Source: Actinomadura chibensis NBRC 106107 (GTDB lineage: Bacteria > Actinomycetota > Actinomycetes > Streptosporangiales > Streptosporangiaceae). Taken from it: a stretch of 64,000 nt of DNA. Shown here one piece after another: positions 33,704 through 41,932 of this stretch; position 1 is the stretch's first letter, and each line of letters begins with the position of its first letter. Made by a program: the position numbers and the translations under genes. Where the stretch lies: NCBI RefSeq assembly GCF_001552135.1, contig NZ_BCQP01000039.1, forward strand, positions 62,001 to 126,000. Direction: 5' to 3'. The notes beneath the pieces were generated by a model. It saw only the letters and a program-made list of their open reading frames with translations. It was not told the origin of the DNA and ran no database searches.

Positions 33704-34924
33704 TCAGTCGCCGGTCCGGGCGGCGAAGGGGAGGGGCAGGTCGCTGACCAGGCGGCGGTGGACGCCGTCGATGAGCCGCAGCAGGTCCGCGCAGTAGACC
33801 GACGGGTTCAGGAAGCCGGTCCCGGGACGGTAGCGGTGGGCGTAGAGACCGCCGCCGCAGACCCTCGCCCACCGGCAGTCGCGGCACGTCGGGCACAGCC
33901 CCCGGGCGCCGAGCTGGCGGGCGGCCGCCGTCGGCATCGCGAGCACCTGGTCGAAGGAGTCGCGGCTGACGTGCAGGCCGGTCACCGGGGCCTGCGCGGA
34001 CACCGACTTCAGCAGGTCGGAGTGCTCGATGGTGCCGTCGGTCTCCACGACGGCGACGCCGATGGGCGCGAGGCCGAGCAGCTCGCTGGACGCGCGGCCG
34101 CCGAGCAGGAGTTGCAGGATCTCGGCGAAGATCCGCACCTCGGTGCCGGTGCCCCGGTCGCCGTACCACCGGTCGAAGATCCGCAGCAGCCAGTCCGCGT
34201 AGGGGGTGCTCTCCGGGTCGTCCGGGTCGCGGTACGGAGGCGGCGTGCGCCAGTTGCCGTGGGGGAGCAGGAAGTCCATCCGGGGCGGGGCGAAGCGGAG
34301 CAGGGCCTCGTAGGTCTCCACCGGGTCGTTGCGGATGTCGATCGTGCACAGCAACCCGGTGAACATCCAGCGGTGGCGCGGCGACGTCAGCCGGTGGAGG
34401 CCCGCGGCGACGCGCTCGTGGCTGCCGCGCCCGTCGGCCCGCCGCCGGTGGCGGTCGTGGGCGGCGGCGTCCCCGTCCAGGCTGACCCCGATCCGGACCT
34501 CCAGCTCGGCCAGGGCGCGCAGCCGGGCCTCGTCCAGGCGCGTCCCGTTGGTCTGCACGGTGACCTGGACGTGCGCGCCGCCCGCCGCGCGCCGCGCCGC
34601 CCGGACCGTGTGCGCGAGCAGGCCGATGTCGGCGAGCAGCGGCTCCCCGCCGTGCAGCACGAGCCGGACGGAGTCCAGGCGGTGCGCGCGCACGTGCTCC
34701 CCGATCCGGGCGACGGCGGCGTCCACGACCGGGCCGGGCATCTGCCGGGGCCGGTGCCGCCAGCCCGTGTCGGCCATCTCGTACATGTAGCAGTAGTCGC
34801 AGGCCAGGTCGCAGCGGCTGTGGACCTTCAGGACGAACTCGCGGAACGGGCTCGGCCGCCAGCCGGACGCCAGCAGCGCGGGCACGTCCAGGGTCGCCGG
34901 CCACTCGTCCGCGTGCGGGGTCAT
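33704..34924 (-). CDS. fxsB: FxsB-type cyclophane-forming radical SAM/SPASM peptide maturase
   Basis: 406 residues. FREFVLKVHSRCDLACDYCY carries the radical SAM cluster motif C-x3-C-x2-C (C38, C42, C45). The 'FREFVLKVHSRC' lead and RLVLHGGEPLL are typical of FxsB. The C-terminal SPASM-like region has cysteines in GLCPTCRDCRWARVCGGGLY and SVYCADL for auxiliary iron-sulphur clusters. Known relatives install aryl-to-beta-carbon cross-links (cyclophanes) in small precursor peptides. The start ATG overlaps the HExxH gene stop (ATGA), so the two are coupled. The likely substrate is the 56-aa peptide encoded at 46082-46252, about 11 kb away on the same strand. Confidence 0.88.
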   Translation of the reverse strand: MTPHADEWPATLDVPALLASGWRPSPFREFVLKVHSRCDLACDYCYMYEMADTGWRHRPRQMPGPVVDAAVARIGEHVRAHRLDSVRLVLHGGEPLLADIGLLAHTVRAARRAAGGAHVQVTVQTNGTRLDEARLRALAELEVRIGVSLDGDAAAHDRHRRRADGRGSHERVAAGLHRLTSPRHRWMFTGLLCTIDIRNDPVETYEALLRFAPPRMDFLLPHGNWRTPPPYRDPDDPESTPYADWLLRIFDRWYGDRGTGTEVRIFAEILQLLLGGRASSELLGLAPIGVAVVETDGTIEHSDLLKSVSAQAPVTGLHVSRDSFDQVLAMPTAAARQLGARGLCPTCRDCRWARVCGGGLYAHRYRPGTGFLNPSVYCADLLRLIDGVHRRLVSDLPLPFAARTGD

Positions 34925-36309
34925 CGCAGGCTCTCCGCCTCGCAGACGAGCCCCGCCGCGTCGGCCACGCGCCGGGGGAGCGAACCGTTGGCGAGCGTCC
35001 ACGCGGACCGGTGGTCGGCGAGCAGCCGGGCCGCCGTCTGGCAGGCCGCGTGCGGGACCCGCGCGCGGGACCACAACGCCAGCGTGTCGCGCATTCCGCG
35101 GACGAAGCGGGCGCCGAGCGGGGGCAGCGCGGGCTCGGCCAGGAGCTGGTCGAGCCCGACGCGCACGGCCGCGCGCCACCGCGCGAACTCGACCTGCGCC
35201 TCGAACGCGCTCCGGCCGCGCTCGTGGTGGCGCTGCCGGTACCAGAACCCGGTGACGCCGAGGAACGCGTACGTGCCGTGCAGCAGGGCGGGCAGGGCCC
35301 GGGGGTCGGGACGCCACGGCGCGTAGAAGCGGGGCGGGCCGGACGTCTCCGGCAGCAGGCTGACGGTGTCCATCAGCGCGGCGAGTTTCGCGTGCTGCAT
35401 CTCGTGCACCAGGGTCACGGCGAGCTGCCGGGGGTCGGCGGTGACCGAGGTGGCCACGCAGCCGAACGCCTCGCGCGAGGTGGCGCTGGCCAGGCCGAAG
35501 GCGTCCGCCACGAGCGGCGTGACGGTGCTGATGAGCGCTCCGGCCTCCGCGGCGACGGCCGGGTGGCCGCGGTCGAGGAGGCGCAGCGCGGCCGCGTAGG
35601 AGTCCCGCAACTCGGCGAGCGTCTCGGCGTCGAGCCTCGGGGCGAGCTTGATCCCGGGCGGGAAGCGGTAGGGGTCGGTGTCGTCCAGGAGCACCGGGAA
35701 CGGGTCGTCGGCCAGCGGCCGCAGGCCCTCCCACCCCGGCGCGGTCGTGCCGGTCGGGTCCGGGACGTCGACCCGGCGCCGCTCCGTGTGGACGCGTGCC
35801 GCGATGCCCGGCTCGTCGTCGGGGACGCGCACCGTGGCCCGGACGGCGCGGTCGTCGAGGAGGGCGCGTCCCACGGAGGGCAGCGTGACCGCCCCATCGC
35901 GCACCGCGACCCGATAGGCGCCGGGGATGCGGGCCCGGACCGCCACGGCGGCGACCAGCGCGCCGAGCTGGGACGGATCGTCGTCCGGGGCGGCGGCGCC
36001 CGCCGGTCCGGGGTCGCGCAGGGCGCGGAGGGTGCGCAGGGCCCAGACGCCGACCGACGGATGGCCGAGGACCGGACGCGCCGCGTCCGGAACCCGCTCG
36101 AGCAGCCCGAGCAGCCGGTGGAGGTCCCGGCCGATCCGCTCGGCGCCGGGGTGTCCCGCCCTCCGCGCGGTGTCGGCCACGGCCGCGACGAGCAGGACGT
36201 TGCGGCTGTACTCGACATCGCCGAGCGCCCGGACGACCGCCGCTCCACCGCCGCCGGCCGCCAGCGCCGAAAAATCCCTGACCGAAATGGAATGGGTCGG
36301 CCAACGCAT
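34921..36309 (-). CDS. HExxH-type peptide beta-hydroxylase (alpha-ketoglutarate family)
   Basis: 462 residues. The HExxH motif (VHEMQHAKL, His302-His306) and FYAPWRPDPR downstream match the HExxH domain found next to or fused with FxsB. This family is now described as alpha-ketoglutarate-dependent peptide beta-hydroxylases rather than proteases. ATG 36309 (MRWPTHSISVRDFSALAAGG) is chosen because homologues begin at this short lead. The frame is open to 36366 and 36471, where extra starts occur, including a hydrophobic MAYLEIIGIVLSSTY lead. It overlaps fxsB by 4 bases. In many relatives the two enzymes are one protein; here they are separate. Confidence 0.82.
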   Translation of the reverse strand: MRWPTHSISVRDFSALAAGGGGAAVVRALGDVEYSRNVLLVAAVADTARRAGHPGAERIGRDLHRLLGLLERVPDAARPVLGHPSVGVWALRTLRALRDPGPAGAAAPDDDPSQLGALVAAVAVRARIPGAYRVAVRDGAVTLPSVGRALLDDRAVRATVRVPDDEPGIAARVHTERRRVDVPDPTGTTAPGWEGLRPLADDPFPVLLDDTDPYRFPPGIKLAPRLDAETLAELRDSYAAALRLLDRGHPAVAAEAGALISTVTPLVADAFGLASATSREAFGCVATSVTADPRQLAVTLVHEMQHAKLAALMDTVSLLPETSGPPRFYAPWRPDPRALPALLHGTYAFLGVTGFWYRQRHHERGRSAFEAQVEFARWRAAVRVGLDQLLAEPALPPLGARFVRGMRDTLALWSRARVPHAACQTAARLLADHRSAWTLANGSLPRRVADAAGLVCEAESLR

Positions 36310-36511
36310 ATATGGCTCGCCATACGTAGAGGAGAGGACGATCCCGATTATCTCCAGGTATGCCATGATCTCCAAACCCCGGCGTTCCGCCGGAGCCGCC
36401 GGGGACGTTTGAGGCGGGACGGGCCGACATGTCTGTCCGCCCTTCCACATGTTCGGCTTTGGCCGGACCACGCGGCCGATCCTGGTTTAACGTGAGATGG
36501 GAGGGTGATAA

Positions 36512-37450
36512 ATGCGTGTTCGGGTCCTGTTCCTCTGGCTGCTGTGCACGGTCGCCTTCGGTACGGCGATCTCCCCCGCCATGGCTCTCACCTCCCGTTC
36601 CGGTAATCTGACCGCCCCCGAGGACGACCCCGCGCCGTCCCCCTCCGCCACGACGACCACGGTCGGCGCCGGGGAGGCGCGGAAGGTCTACTGCCTCAGC
36701 CGCGCCCAGTGGCCGGAATTGGTCGATGCGATCGCGGCGCTGAACCTGGGGGAGCGCCCTTCCCCCGTGCCGTCCCCGTCCGCGAGCGCCGCACCGGGGC
36801 CCGACCAGATCCTCGTCGGCGGGCGGCTCACCGATCTGAGGACGTGGAGCCGCCTGCATCCCGAGGAGTTCGCGCGCGCCTGCGACGCGGTGGTCAAGAC
36901 GGCCGCGCCGCCGAAGGAGAAGCGGGGCGGCGGCCTGTTCTCCGGGATACCGGGGTGGCTGCTCCCGCTGCTCGCCGGAGCCGTGCTGACGATGTTCACC
37001 ACCGAGTTACGCGGGGCCATCGACCGCGGACGCGCGCTCGCGGGCACCCTGCGCGAACTGACCGACGCCTATCTGGCCGAGGCCGACGCCGTCCTCACGG
37101 AGGCGGAGGACGAACAACTCCGTGACGAGACCCTGCGTTCCTGCGCGGCGGCGACCGCGGCGCTGCGCAGGCATCTGGAGGAGGTGGCGGTGCGGCGGGC
37201 CTGGTGGTGGCGCGTGCGCAGGCTCATCGCCGCGCTGGAGGACGGCAGCGAGCACACCGAGCCGTTGACGCGCCGTCCGAAATGGCGGGACTACCAGGGC
37301 GACGAGAAGGCCGCCGACCGCGCGGCGTTCTGCGCGCTGATGCGCGCGCGGCTGGCGGACATGAAGAGAGAGCTGATGGTGGTCGCCCGCAATCTGGAGC
37401 GTCCTCGACCGCATCCCCTGCTGTGGGTCCGCCCCGGACGGGTCAAGTGA
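36512..37450 (+). CDS. Secreted/membrane-anchored protein, first gene of the ATPase cassette
   Basis: 312 residues, ATG with GGGAGGGTGATAA just before it. A signal peptide (FLWLLCTVAFGTAISPAMAL) is followed by a Pro/Ser/Thr-rich extracellular stretch (residues 40-130). A single membrane helix (WLLPLLAGAVLTMFTTEL, around 150) precedes a helical cytosolic region with many charged residues. So it could pass information across the membrane. No known domain. Its stop overlaps the next start, and it is divergent from the HExxH gene. Confidence 0.7.
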   Translation: MRVRVLFLWLLCTVAFGTAISPAMALTSRSGNLTAPEDDPAPSPSATTTTVGAGEARKVYCLSRAQWPELVDAIAALNLGERPSPVPSPSASAAPGPDQILVGGRLTDLRTWSRLHPEEFARACDAVVKTAAPPKEKRGGGLFSGIPGWLLPLLAGAVLTMFTTELRGAIDRGRALAGTLRELTDAYLAEADAVLTEAEDEQLRDETLRSCAAATAALRRHLEEVAVRRAWWWRVRRLIAALEDGSEHTEPLTRRPKWRDYQGDEKAADRAAFCALMRARLADMKRELMVVARNLERPRPHPLLWVRPGRVK

Positions 37451-38502
37451 TGGCCGCCGTCTCCGGCCGGCCGCGACGCCGCCGCGCGCGCGAGCTGACC
37501 TCGCACAATCCGTTCTGGCTTCCGCGCTACTCCGATTTACCGCCGCGCGTCCTGTGCCCTCTCATCGATGGCAACCATGCCAACTACTACGTAAAACTGA
37601 AAAGCGCCGAAGCCGAGTACGAGCGGTTCAAGGAACGCATGGCGATCAATCCGTCCGATCTGCCGCGCCGCGGTCATCTCGTACTGGTGCGGGGCGGCGA
37701 GGGGGCCGGGAAGTCCGCGCTGCTCAACCGGTGCGCGCACTGGCTGGTGGAGAACAGCCAGGAAACGCCGCCCAAGATCTACCACGCCCATCTCCTCGAG
37801 AACGACATCGACGACCGCGGCCAACTCGATCACGCCCTGCGGATCGCCAAGAAGCTCTACGGCCTCGTCCAGTTGGAGCTGGACGAGGCGGCCGTCAGCC
37901 GGCTCGCCCCCCTGTTCAGGGATCTGGAGGAGCGCCGCCCCGCCGATCCCGTGCACCGGCCGGAACGCGGCGCCCCGCGGTTCGGGGAACCGCCGGAGCC
38001 GCCGCCCCGGCCGCTGCGCGAGACGGACATCATCGACGTGCTCCAGTTCCTCGGTCGCGTGATCCAGGGCATGGGCGCCTGCCTCCTCCTCGTGCTCCCG
38101 CCCGCGAAGTCGCTCGCCGAGGTGGAGTCCTACCTCCGGCTCGTCCAGCCCAGCCTGATCCTGATGACCGAGCTCGACGTCGTCCACGGCGAGGACGCGC
38201 CGAGGAACGACTCCGACGCCGCGCTGGTGGAGCTCTGGCTGGAGGACTCGCTGTCCGACGACGACATCCAGGAGTTCCTGAGAGACCGGCTGAGGCGCGC
38301 CGAGCGCCGCGGGGCCGTGCACCCCCCGGTCAGCATGGAGACGCTGCGGCCGCTGCGCCGCACCGTCGGCGATCACATCACGATTTTCCTGTTGCAGAAC
38401 TTTTTGGCAACGGTTTTGGAATTGGCCTTGCAGCGAAACGCACCAGAGGTGGGTGATGATGATTTCAACACGTTCCTCTCCGCGGGAATGGGATCCCCAT
38501 GA
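37450..38502 (+). CDS. P-loop ATPase-like protein
   Basis: 350 residues; ATG 37450 shares bases with the previous stop (TGATG). Walker A GGEGAGKSALL lies near residue 80 and a hydrophobic strand MGACLLLVLPPAKS near 205 may be the Walker B strand, without the usual acidic pair. The C-terminal part is helical. It looks like a STAND/AAA-type NTPase fragment or sensor. The stop overlaps the next gene as ATGA, so it probably acts with that larger ATPase. Confidence 0.7.
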   Translation: MAAVSGRPRRRRARELTSHNPFWLPRYSDLPPRVLCPLIDGNHANYYVKLKSAEAEYERFKERMAINPSDLPRRGHLVLVRGGEGAGKSALLNRCAHWLVENSQETPPKIYHAHLLENDIDDRGQLDHALRIAKKLYGLVQLELDEAAVSRLAPLFRDLEERRPADPVHRPERGAPRFGEPPEPPPRPLRETDIIDVLQFLGRVIQGMGACLLLVLPPAKSLAEVESYLRLVQPSLILMTELDVVHGEDAPRNDSDAALVELWLEDSLSDDDIQEFLRDRLRRAERRGAVHPPVSMETLRPLRRTVGDHITIFLLQNFLATVLELALQRNAPEVGDDDFNTFLSAGMGSP

Positions 38503-40847
38503 CGGATGAGATCGAGCAGGAGACGGGCCCGCCGCGCAATCCGTTCGCGCCCGGGGCGGTGGCCCGCCTCGGCGATCCGTCGTCCACCGCGTGGACCGTC
38601 CCGACGACCTCGGTGGTCGACGCGTGGCAGGCCGTGGACGACTACCTGGCCCGCGCGCGCCCGCTGCCGGGCGACACCGCGTCCGCGGCCGCCGCGGCCG
38701 CCGCGTCCGGCGAGGTCGTCATGGTCTCCGGCGAGCCGGGCAGCGGCAAGACGCACCTGGTCAACGAGATCATCAACCGGCTGCAGCACCCGGTCGACCG
38801 GTCCGCTCCGACCGCCGTCTGCGTGTTCATCGGCGCGCAGGGGCCCGGGTTCTACGAGACCTACCGCGAGGCGTTCATCCGCCGCTTCGACTTCGAGGAC
38901 ATCGTCGCGCTGGTGGTCGACGCCTACGCCCTGGTGGTGGCCGAGCAGTTCCAGGAGCACAACCCGGCCCTGGCCGACAACCTGCGGAACGGCTCGGCCG
39001 ATCCCCGCGAGGTCGTCCAACGGCTGGGGCAGCGGAACCTGTCGCTGTCCCGTTTCCAGGCCCGGCTTCCCGAGATCGTCGGGGACGAGAACCTCGGGCA
39101 CGCGCTGTCGCTGCTGCTGCACTCCCGCCTGGACATGGCCGCGTGGGAGTGGCTGCAAGGGCTGCCGCCGTCCGCCGCGCTCGCCGAGCGCGGCATCGCC
39201 GAGCCGCTGTCGGAGGCGGGCGCGCTGGCCGCGCTGGGCGCGTTCGCCACCCTGCACAGCTGGCTCGGGCGCAGGTTCGTCCTGATCATCGACGACCTGG
39301 AGAAGCTGCTCTCCGATGACCGGCGGCCGGCCTGGGGACGGGCCCGGCCGCTGCGGGCCCTGCTGGACACGTTCATCGCGACCGGCGGGATGCTGGTGCT
39401 CAGCGCGCTCCCGGAGTTCTTCGAGGCACTGCCGGTCGACGTGTCGCCCCGCATCCGCACCCAGCTCGTCCCCACCCCGATGACCGGCCGGGACGTCGCG
39501 TCGTTCATCGCGCTCCGGCGCCGCAACCACGACGGCCCCACCCTGGACTTCACCCGCGCCGCGGTGGACGAGATCGTCCGGCTCACGGGCGGCGCGCCGC
39601 GGCCGGTGCTGCGGCTGTGCTACCGCGCCTACCACCTGGCGGCCCCGCGCGGCGCGCCGGTGGACCCGGCGACGGTCCAGGCGGCGGCGCTGCGCCGGCT
39701 CGGCACGACGGGGGAGCCCCTGGCGGAGGTGAACGCCCGCGTCGAGCGGGTGCTCTTCGCCAAGGGCTGGCAGTTCGTCGCCCAGCACCGGCTGCCGGAC
39801 GATCCCGCGGCGCAGACCTTGGCGCCGATGGTGGAGTACTGGGTGCCGATACCCGCCGGGCAGGACGCGAGCGGTTGCGCGATCATCCTCACCGGCGCGG
39901 TCCTGGACCCCAGGGACGCCGCCTCGGTGGGCGACCGGTGCCGCAAGGTGCGCCGCCGATGGCCGGACCGGCGTGCGCTCGTCGTCGTCGCCGAGTACCT
40001 CTCGCAGGACCTGCGCGGGAGCCTGACCGAGGCGGGCGGCGTCGAGCCGATCCTCTACCAGCCCTCGGAACTGCTCGACACGCTGCACGAACGGCTGGAG
40101 GGCGTCGCGCGGCAGCTCGGCGCGGGCACCGCGTCCGCCGTCCCGGCGGCGGCGCCGCCCGAGCTGTCGGGGTTCGGGGACAAGCTCGAACGCGTCGGAT
40201 GGCAGGTCTCGCGGACCCAGGACGGCATGGCCGAACTGGCCGTCCGCCTGGAGCAGATCGCCCAGGAGACGCAGCAGCAGTGGCGCGAGGTGTCGCAGAG
40301 CCTCCGGGAGGAGAGGCAGCGTCCCGAGCAGCCCGCCGCCGACCACCTCGACCCCCGGCTGGACCAGCTGTTCCACGGCGCGCGCAGCTCGCTGAACGCG
40401 GTGGACGCGGTGGCCGACCTGCTCCACGACGCCTTCGACGCCTCCTCGCGGCAGTCCGATCCGGTGAGCCAGCTCCTCATCCGCAGGTTGCGCCGCAACA
40501 ACGCGTTCGAGGCGATCGGCGTCGCGCTGACGCTGCGGAGCCTGCTGGACTCCTTCCAGCAGGGGATCGCCGGCTGGCTGCGGGAGACGCGGGGCCGTCC
40601 GCTGCGGGAGACCGACCGCGGCCGGCTGGAATCGCTGTGCGACACCTACGAGGCCGTCTACCAGACCGTCCCGCTGTCGTCGCTGGAGCGGCTCGGCGAC
40701 CTGGCGGCGTACGCCGAGACGAGGGACGTCCGGTATCGCGGGGACAGGTTCACCCGGCACGTGGCGATCCTGCGCGCGCTGGACGGGCTGGGCGGGCTGG
40801 TCCTGAGAGCGGCGCTGGAGGCGTCCGAGACCACGGGAGGCCCCTGA
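38499..40847 (+). CDS. Large AAA+-type ATPase
   Basis: 782 residues. Walker A GEPGSGKTHL (about 79-88), Walker B RFVLIIDDLEKLL (about 260-272), then SALPEFFEAL and a sensor-like MTGRDVASFIALRR are in the order of AAA+ or KAP/STAND-type NTPases. The C-terminal 300 residues are alpha-helical with a possible coiled coil (LEQIAQETQQQWREVSQSLR) and end in a helical bundle. Terminal gene of the plus-strand cassette 36512-40847. It may be a signalling ATPase linked to the preceding membrane protein; the pathway is unknown. Confidence 0.75.
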   Translation: MTDEIEQETGPPRNPFAPGAVARLGDPSSTAWTVPTTSVVDAWQAVDDYLARARPLPGDTASAAAAAAASGEVVMVSGEPGSGKTHLVNEIINRLQHPVDRSAPTAVCVFIGAQGPGFYETYREAFIRRFDFEDIVALVVDAYALVVAEQFQEHNPALADNLRNGSADPREVVQRLGQRNLSLSRFQARLPEIVGDENLGHALSLLLHSRLDMAAWEWLQGLPPSAALAERGIAEPLSEAGALAALGAFATLHSWLGRRFVLIIDDLEKLLSDDRRPAWGRARPLRALLDTFIATGGMLVLSALPEFFEALPVDVSPRIRTQLVPTPMTGRDVASFIALRRRNHDGPTLDFTRAAVDEIVRLTGGAPRPVLRLCYRAYHLAAPRGAPVDPATVQAAALRRLGTTGEPLAEVNARVERVLFAKGWQFVAQHRLPDDPAAQTLAPMVEYWVPIPAGQDASGCAIILTGAVLDPRDAASVGDRCRKVRRRWPDRRALVVVAEYLSQDLRGSLTEAGGVEPILYQPSELLDTLHERLEGVARQLGAGTASAVPAAAPPELSGFGDKLERVGWQVSRTQDGMAELAVRLEQIAQETQQQWREVSQSLREERQRPEQPAADHLDPRLDQLFHGARSSLNAVDAVADLLHDAFDASSRQSDPVSQLLIRRLRRNNAFEAIGVALTLRSLLDSFQQGIAGWLRETRGRPLRETDRGRLESLCDTYEAVYQTVPLSSLERLGDLAAYAETRDVRYRGDRFTRHVAILRALDGLGGLVLRAALEASETTGGP

Positions 40848-40916
40848 CGCCCGTCGCGAACGGATCGGCCGTGGCTCCCGGCCGTGTCTCCCGGCCGTGT
40901 CTTCAGGGCCGTGTCT

Positions 40917-41861
40917 TCAGGGCCGGTCGCCGCCGAACTGCTCGGCGATCACCTTGTTCATCCGCTGCTCGGCCTCCCACACCATCCTCTGGTCGAGCGT
41001 GACGCCCAGCATGACGACGTCGTCCGGGAGGACGCGGTAGTACAGCGCTCCCTGCTCGACGTCGAGCACGATCCGGGTCAGGTTCCCGTCCAGCAAGGCC
41101 CGCATCTGGAAGCCGAGCCTCCTGGCGAGCACGTTCACCCGGCGAACGATGTCGGCGTAACGGCTGCGGCGGGAGTCCGGGGTGGCCCCGATGAAGAACT
41201 CGTCGACGCCCGGGTCGTCGAACGCGTCCACCTCGCTGACCAGCCGGTCCCCGACATAGGTCGCCAGGTAGTGGAGATCGGTGTGCGAGACGTGCCGCCG
41301 GTGCAGCTCGGCGAACGCCCGGCCGGACTCGTCGGCGCCCACCACCCTCAGCTCGCTGCGGGCCGGCGCGTCCAGCCGGTCGGGCAACGGCTGGTAGCCC
41401 CCGGGGTTCTTCGGGCCGAGCGCGAGCAGCGCCCGCACGTCCTCGCTGATCTTGGCGAGCTGCCGGTCGGCGGTCTCGATCCGGTCGGCGCCCCGGGCGA
41501 CGCCCACCAGGTACTCGTGCGGCCGCACGCCGAAGTGCAGGATCGCGCCCCGCTCGGAGGCGAACACGAGCCGGATCAGCTCGCCGCTGTCCAGCGGGCG
41601 GAGCCACGAGTCGGCGGTCTCGGCCACCTCGTTGAGCCGGCGGCCGATCCGCCGGTAGCGCTCGAACTCCCCCTGGGCGCCGTCCCGCTCCTCGTCGGGG
41701 ACGGGCACGGGCCCCATGCCGAAGTTGTAGATGCCGTCGGTGAAGTGCGCGAGGTACCGCAGCCCGTCGTCGGCCGCCATCCCGCGCCTGACGGTCTCGA
41801 TCAGCCGCCGCCACCGCTCGTCCAGATGACCGGCCTGGTCCGTCACGATGTTCGTAGCCAT
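40917..41861 (-). CDS. Uncharacterised protein between FxsT-like gene and ATPase cassette
   Basis: 314 residues, start ATG 41861. Alternating helices and strands are seen (RYLAHFTDGIYNFGMGPVPV, LHFGVRPHEYLVGVA, ALYYRVLPDDVVMLGVTLDQ). A central Arg/Glu-rich region follows; no motif is recognised. Codon bias is strong and the gene follows the FxsT-like gene by 71 bases on the same strand, so it may be the last gene of the fxsA-fxsT part. Just beyond its stop lie short tandem copies of GCCGTGTCTTCAGG. Confidence 0.65.
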   Translation of the reverse strand: MATNIVTDQAGHLDERWRRLIETVRRGMAADDGLRYLAHFTDGIYNFGMGPVPVPDEERDGAQGEFERYRRIGRRLNEVAETADSWLRPLDSGELIRLVFASERGAILHFGVRPHEYLVGVARGADRIETADRQLAKISEDVRALLALGPKNPGGYQPLPDRLDAPARSELRVVGADESGRAFAELHRRHVSHTDLHYLATYVGDRLVSEVDAFDDPGVDEFFIGATPDSRRSRYADIVRRVNVLARRLGFQMRALLDGNLTRIVLDVEQGALYYRVLPDDVVMLGVTLDQRMVWEAEQRMNKVIAEQFGGDRP

Positions 41862-41932
41862 TGCGCGCTCACCCTGTCCTCTTCGCGGTGCCCTCGGTCG
41901 CGCCGCGTCCTTGGTCGACGGTGTCCGGCCGC

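Noticed and set aside
36300..36429. Second candidate RiPP precursor starting at ATG 36429 and containing ADPFHFGQGFF
   Set aside because: The frame continues as a long Arg/Gly shadow through the HExxH gene without a nearby stop, so no small peptide is defined. The 56-aa gene at 46082 fits the family far better.
40880..40925. Short tandem copies of GCCGTGTCTTCAGG between convergent genes
   Set aside because: Two to three imperfect short copies at a gene end; no hairpin or wider pattern, so probably simple slippage.
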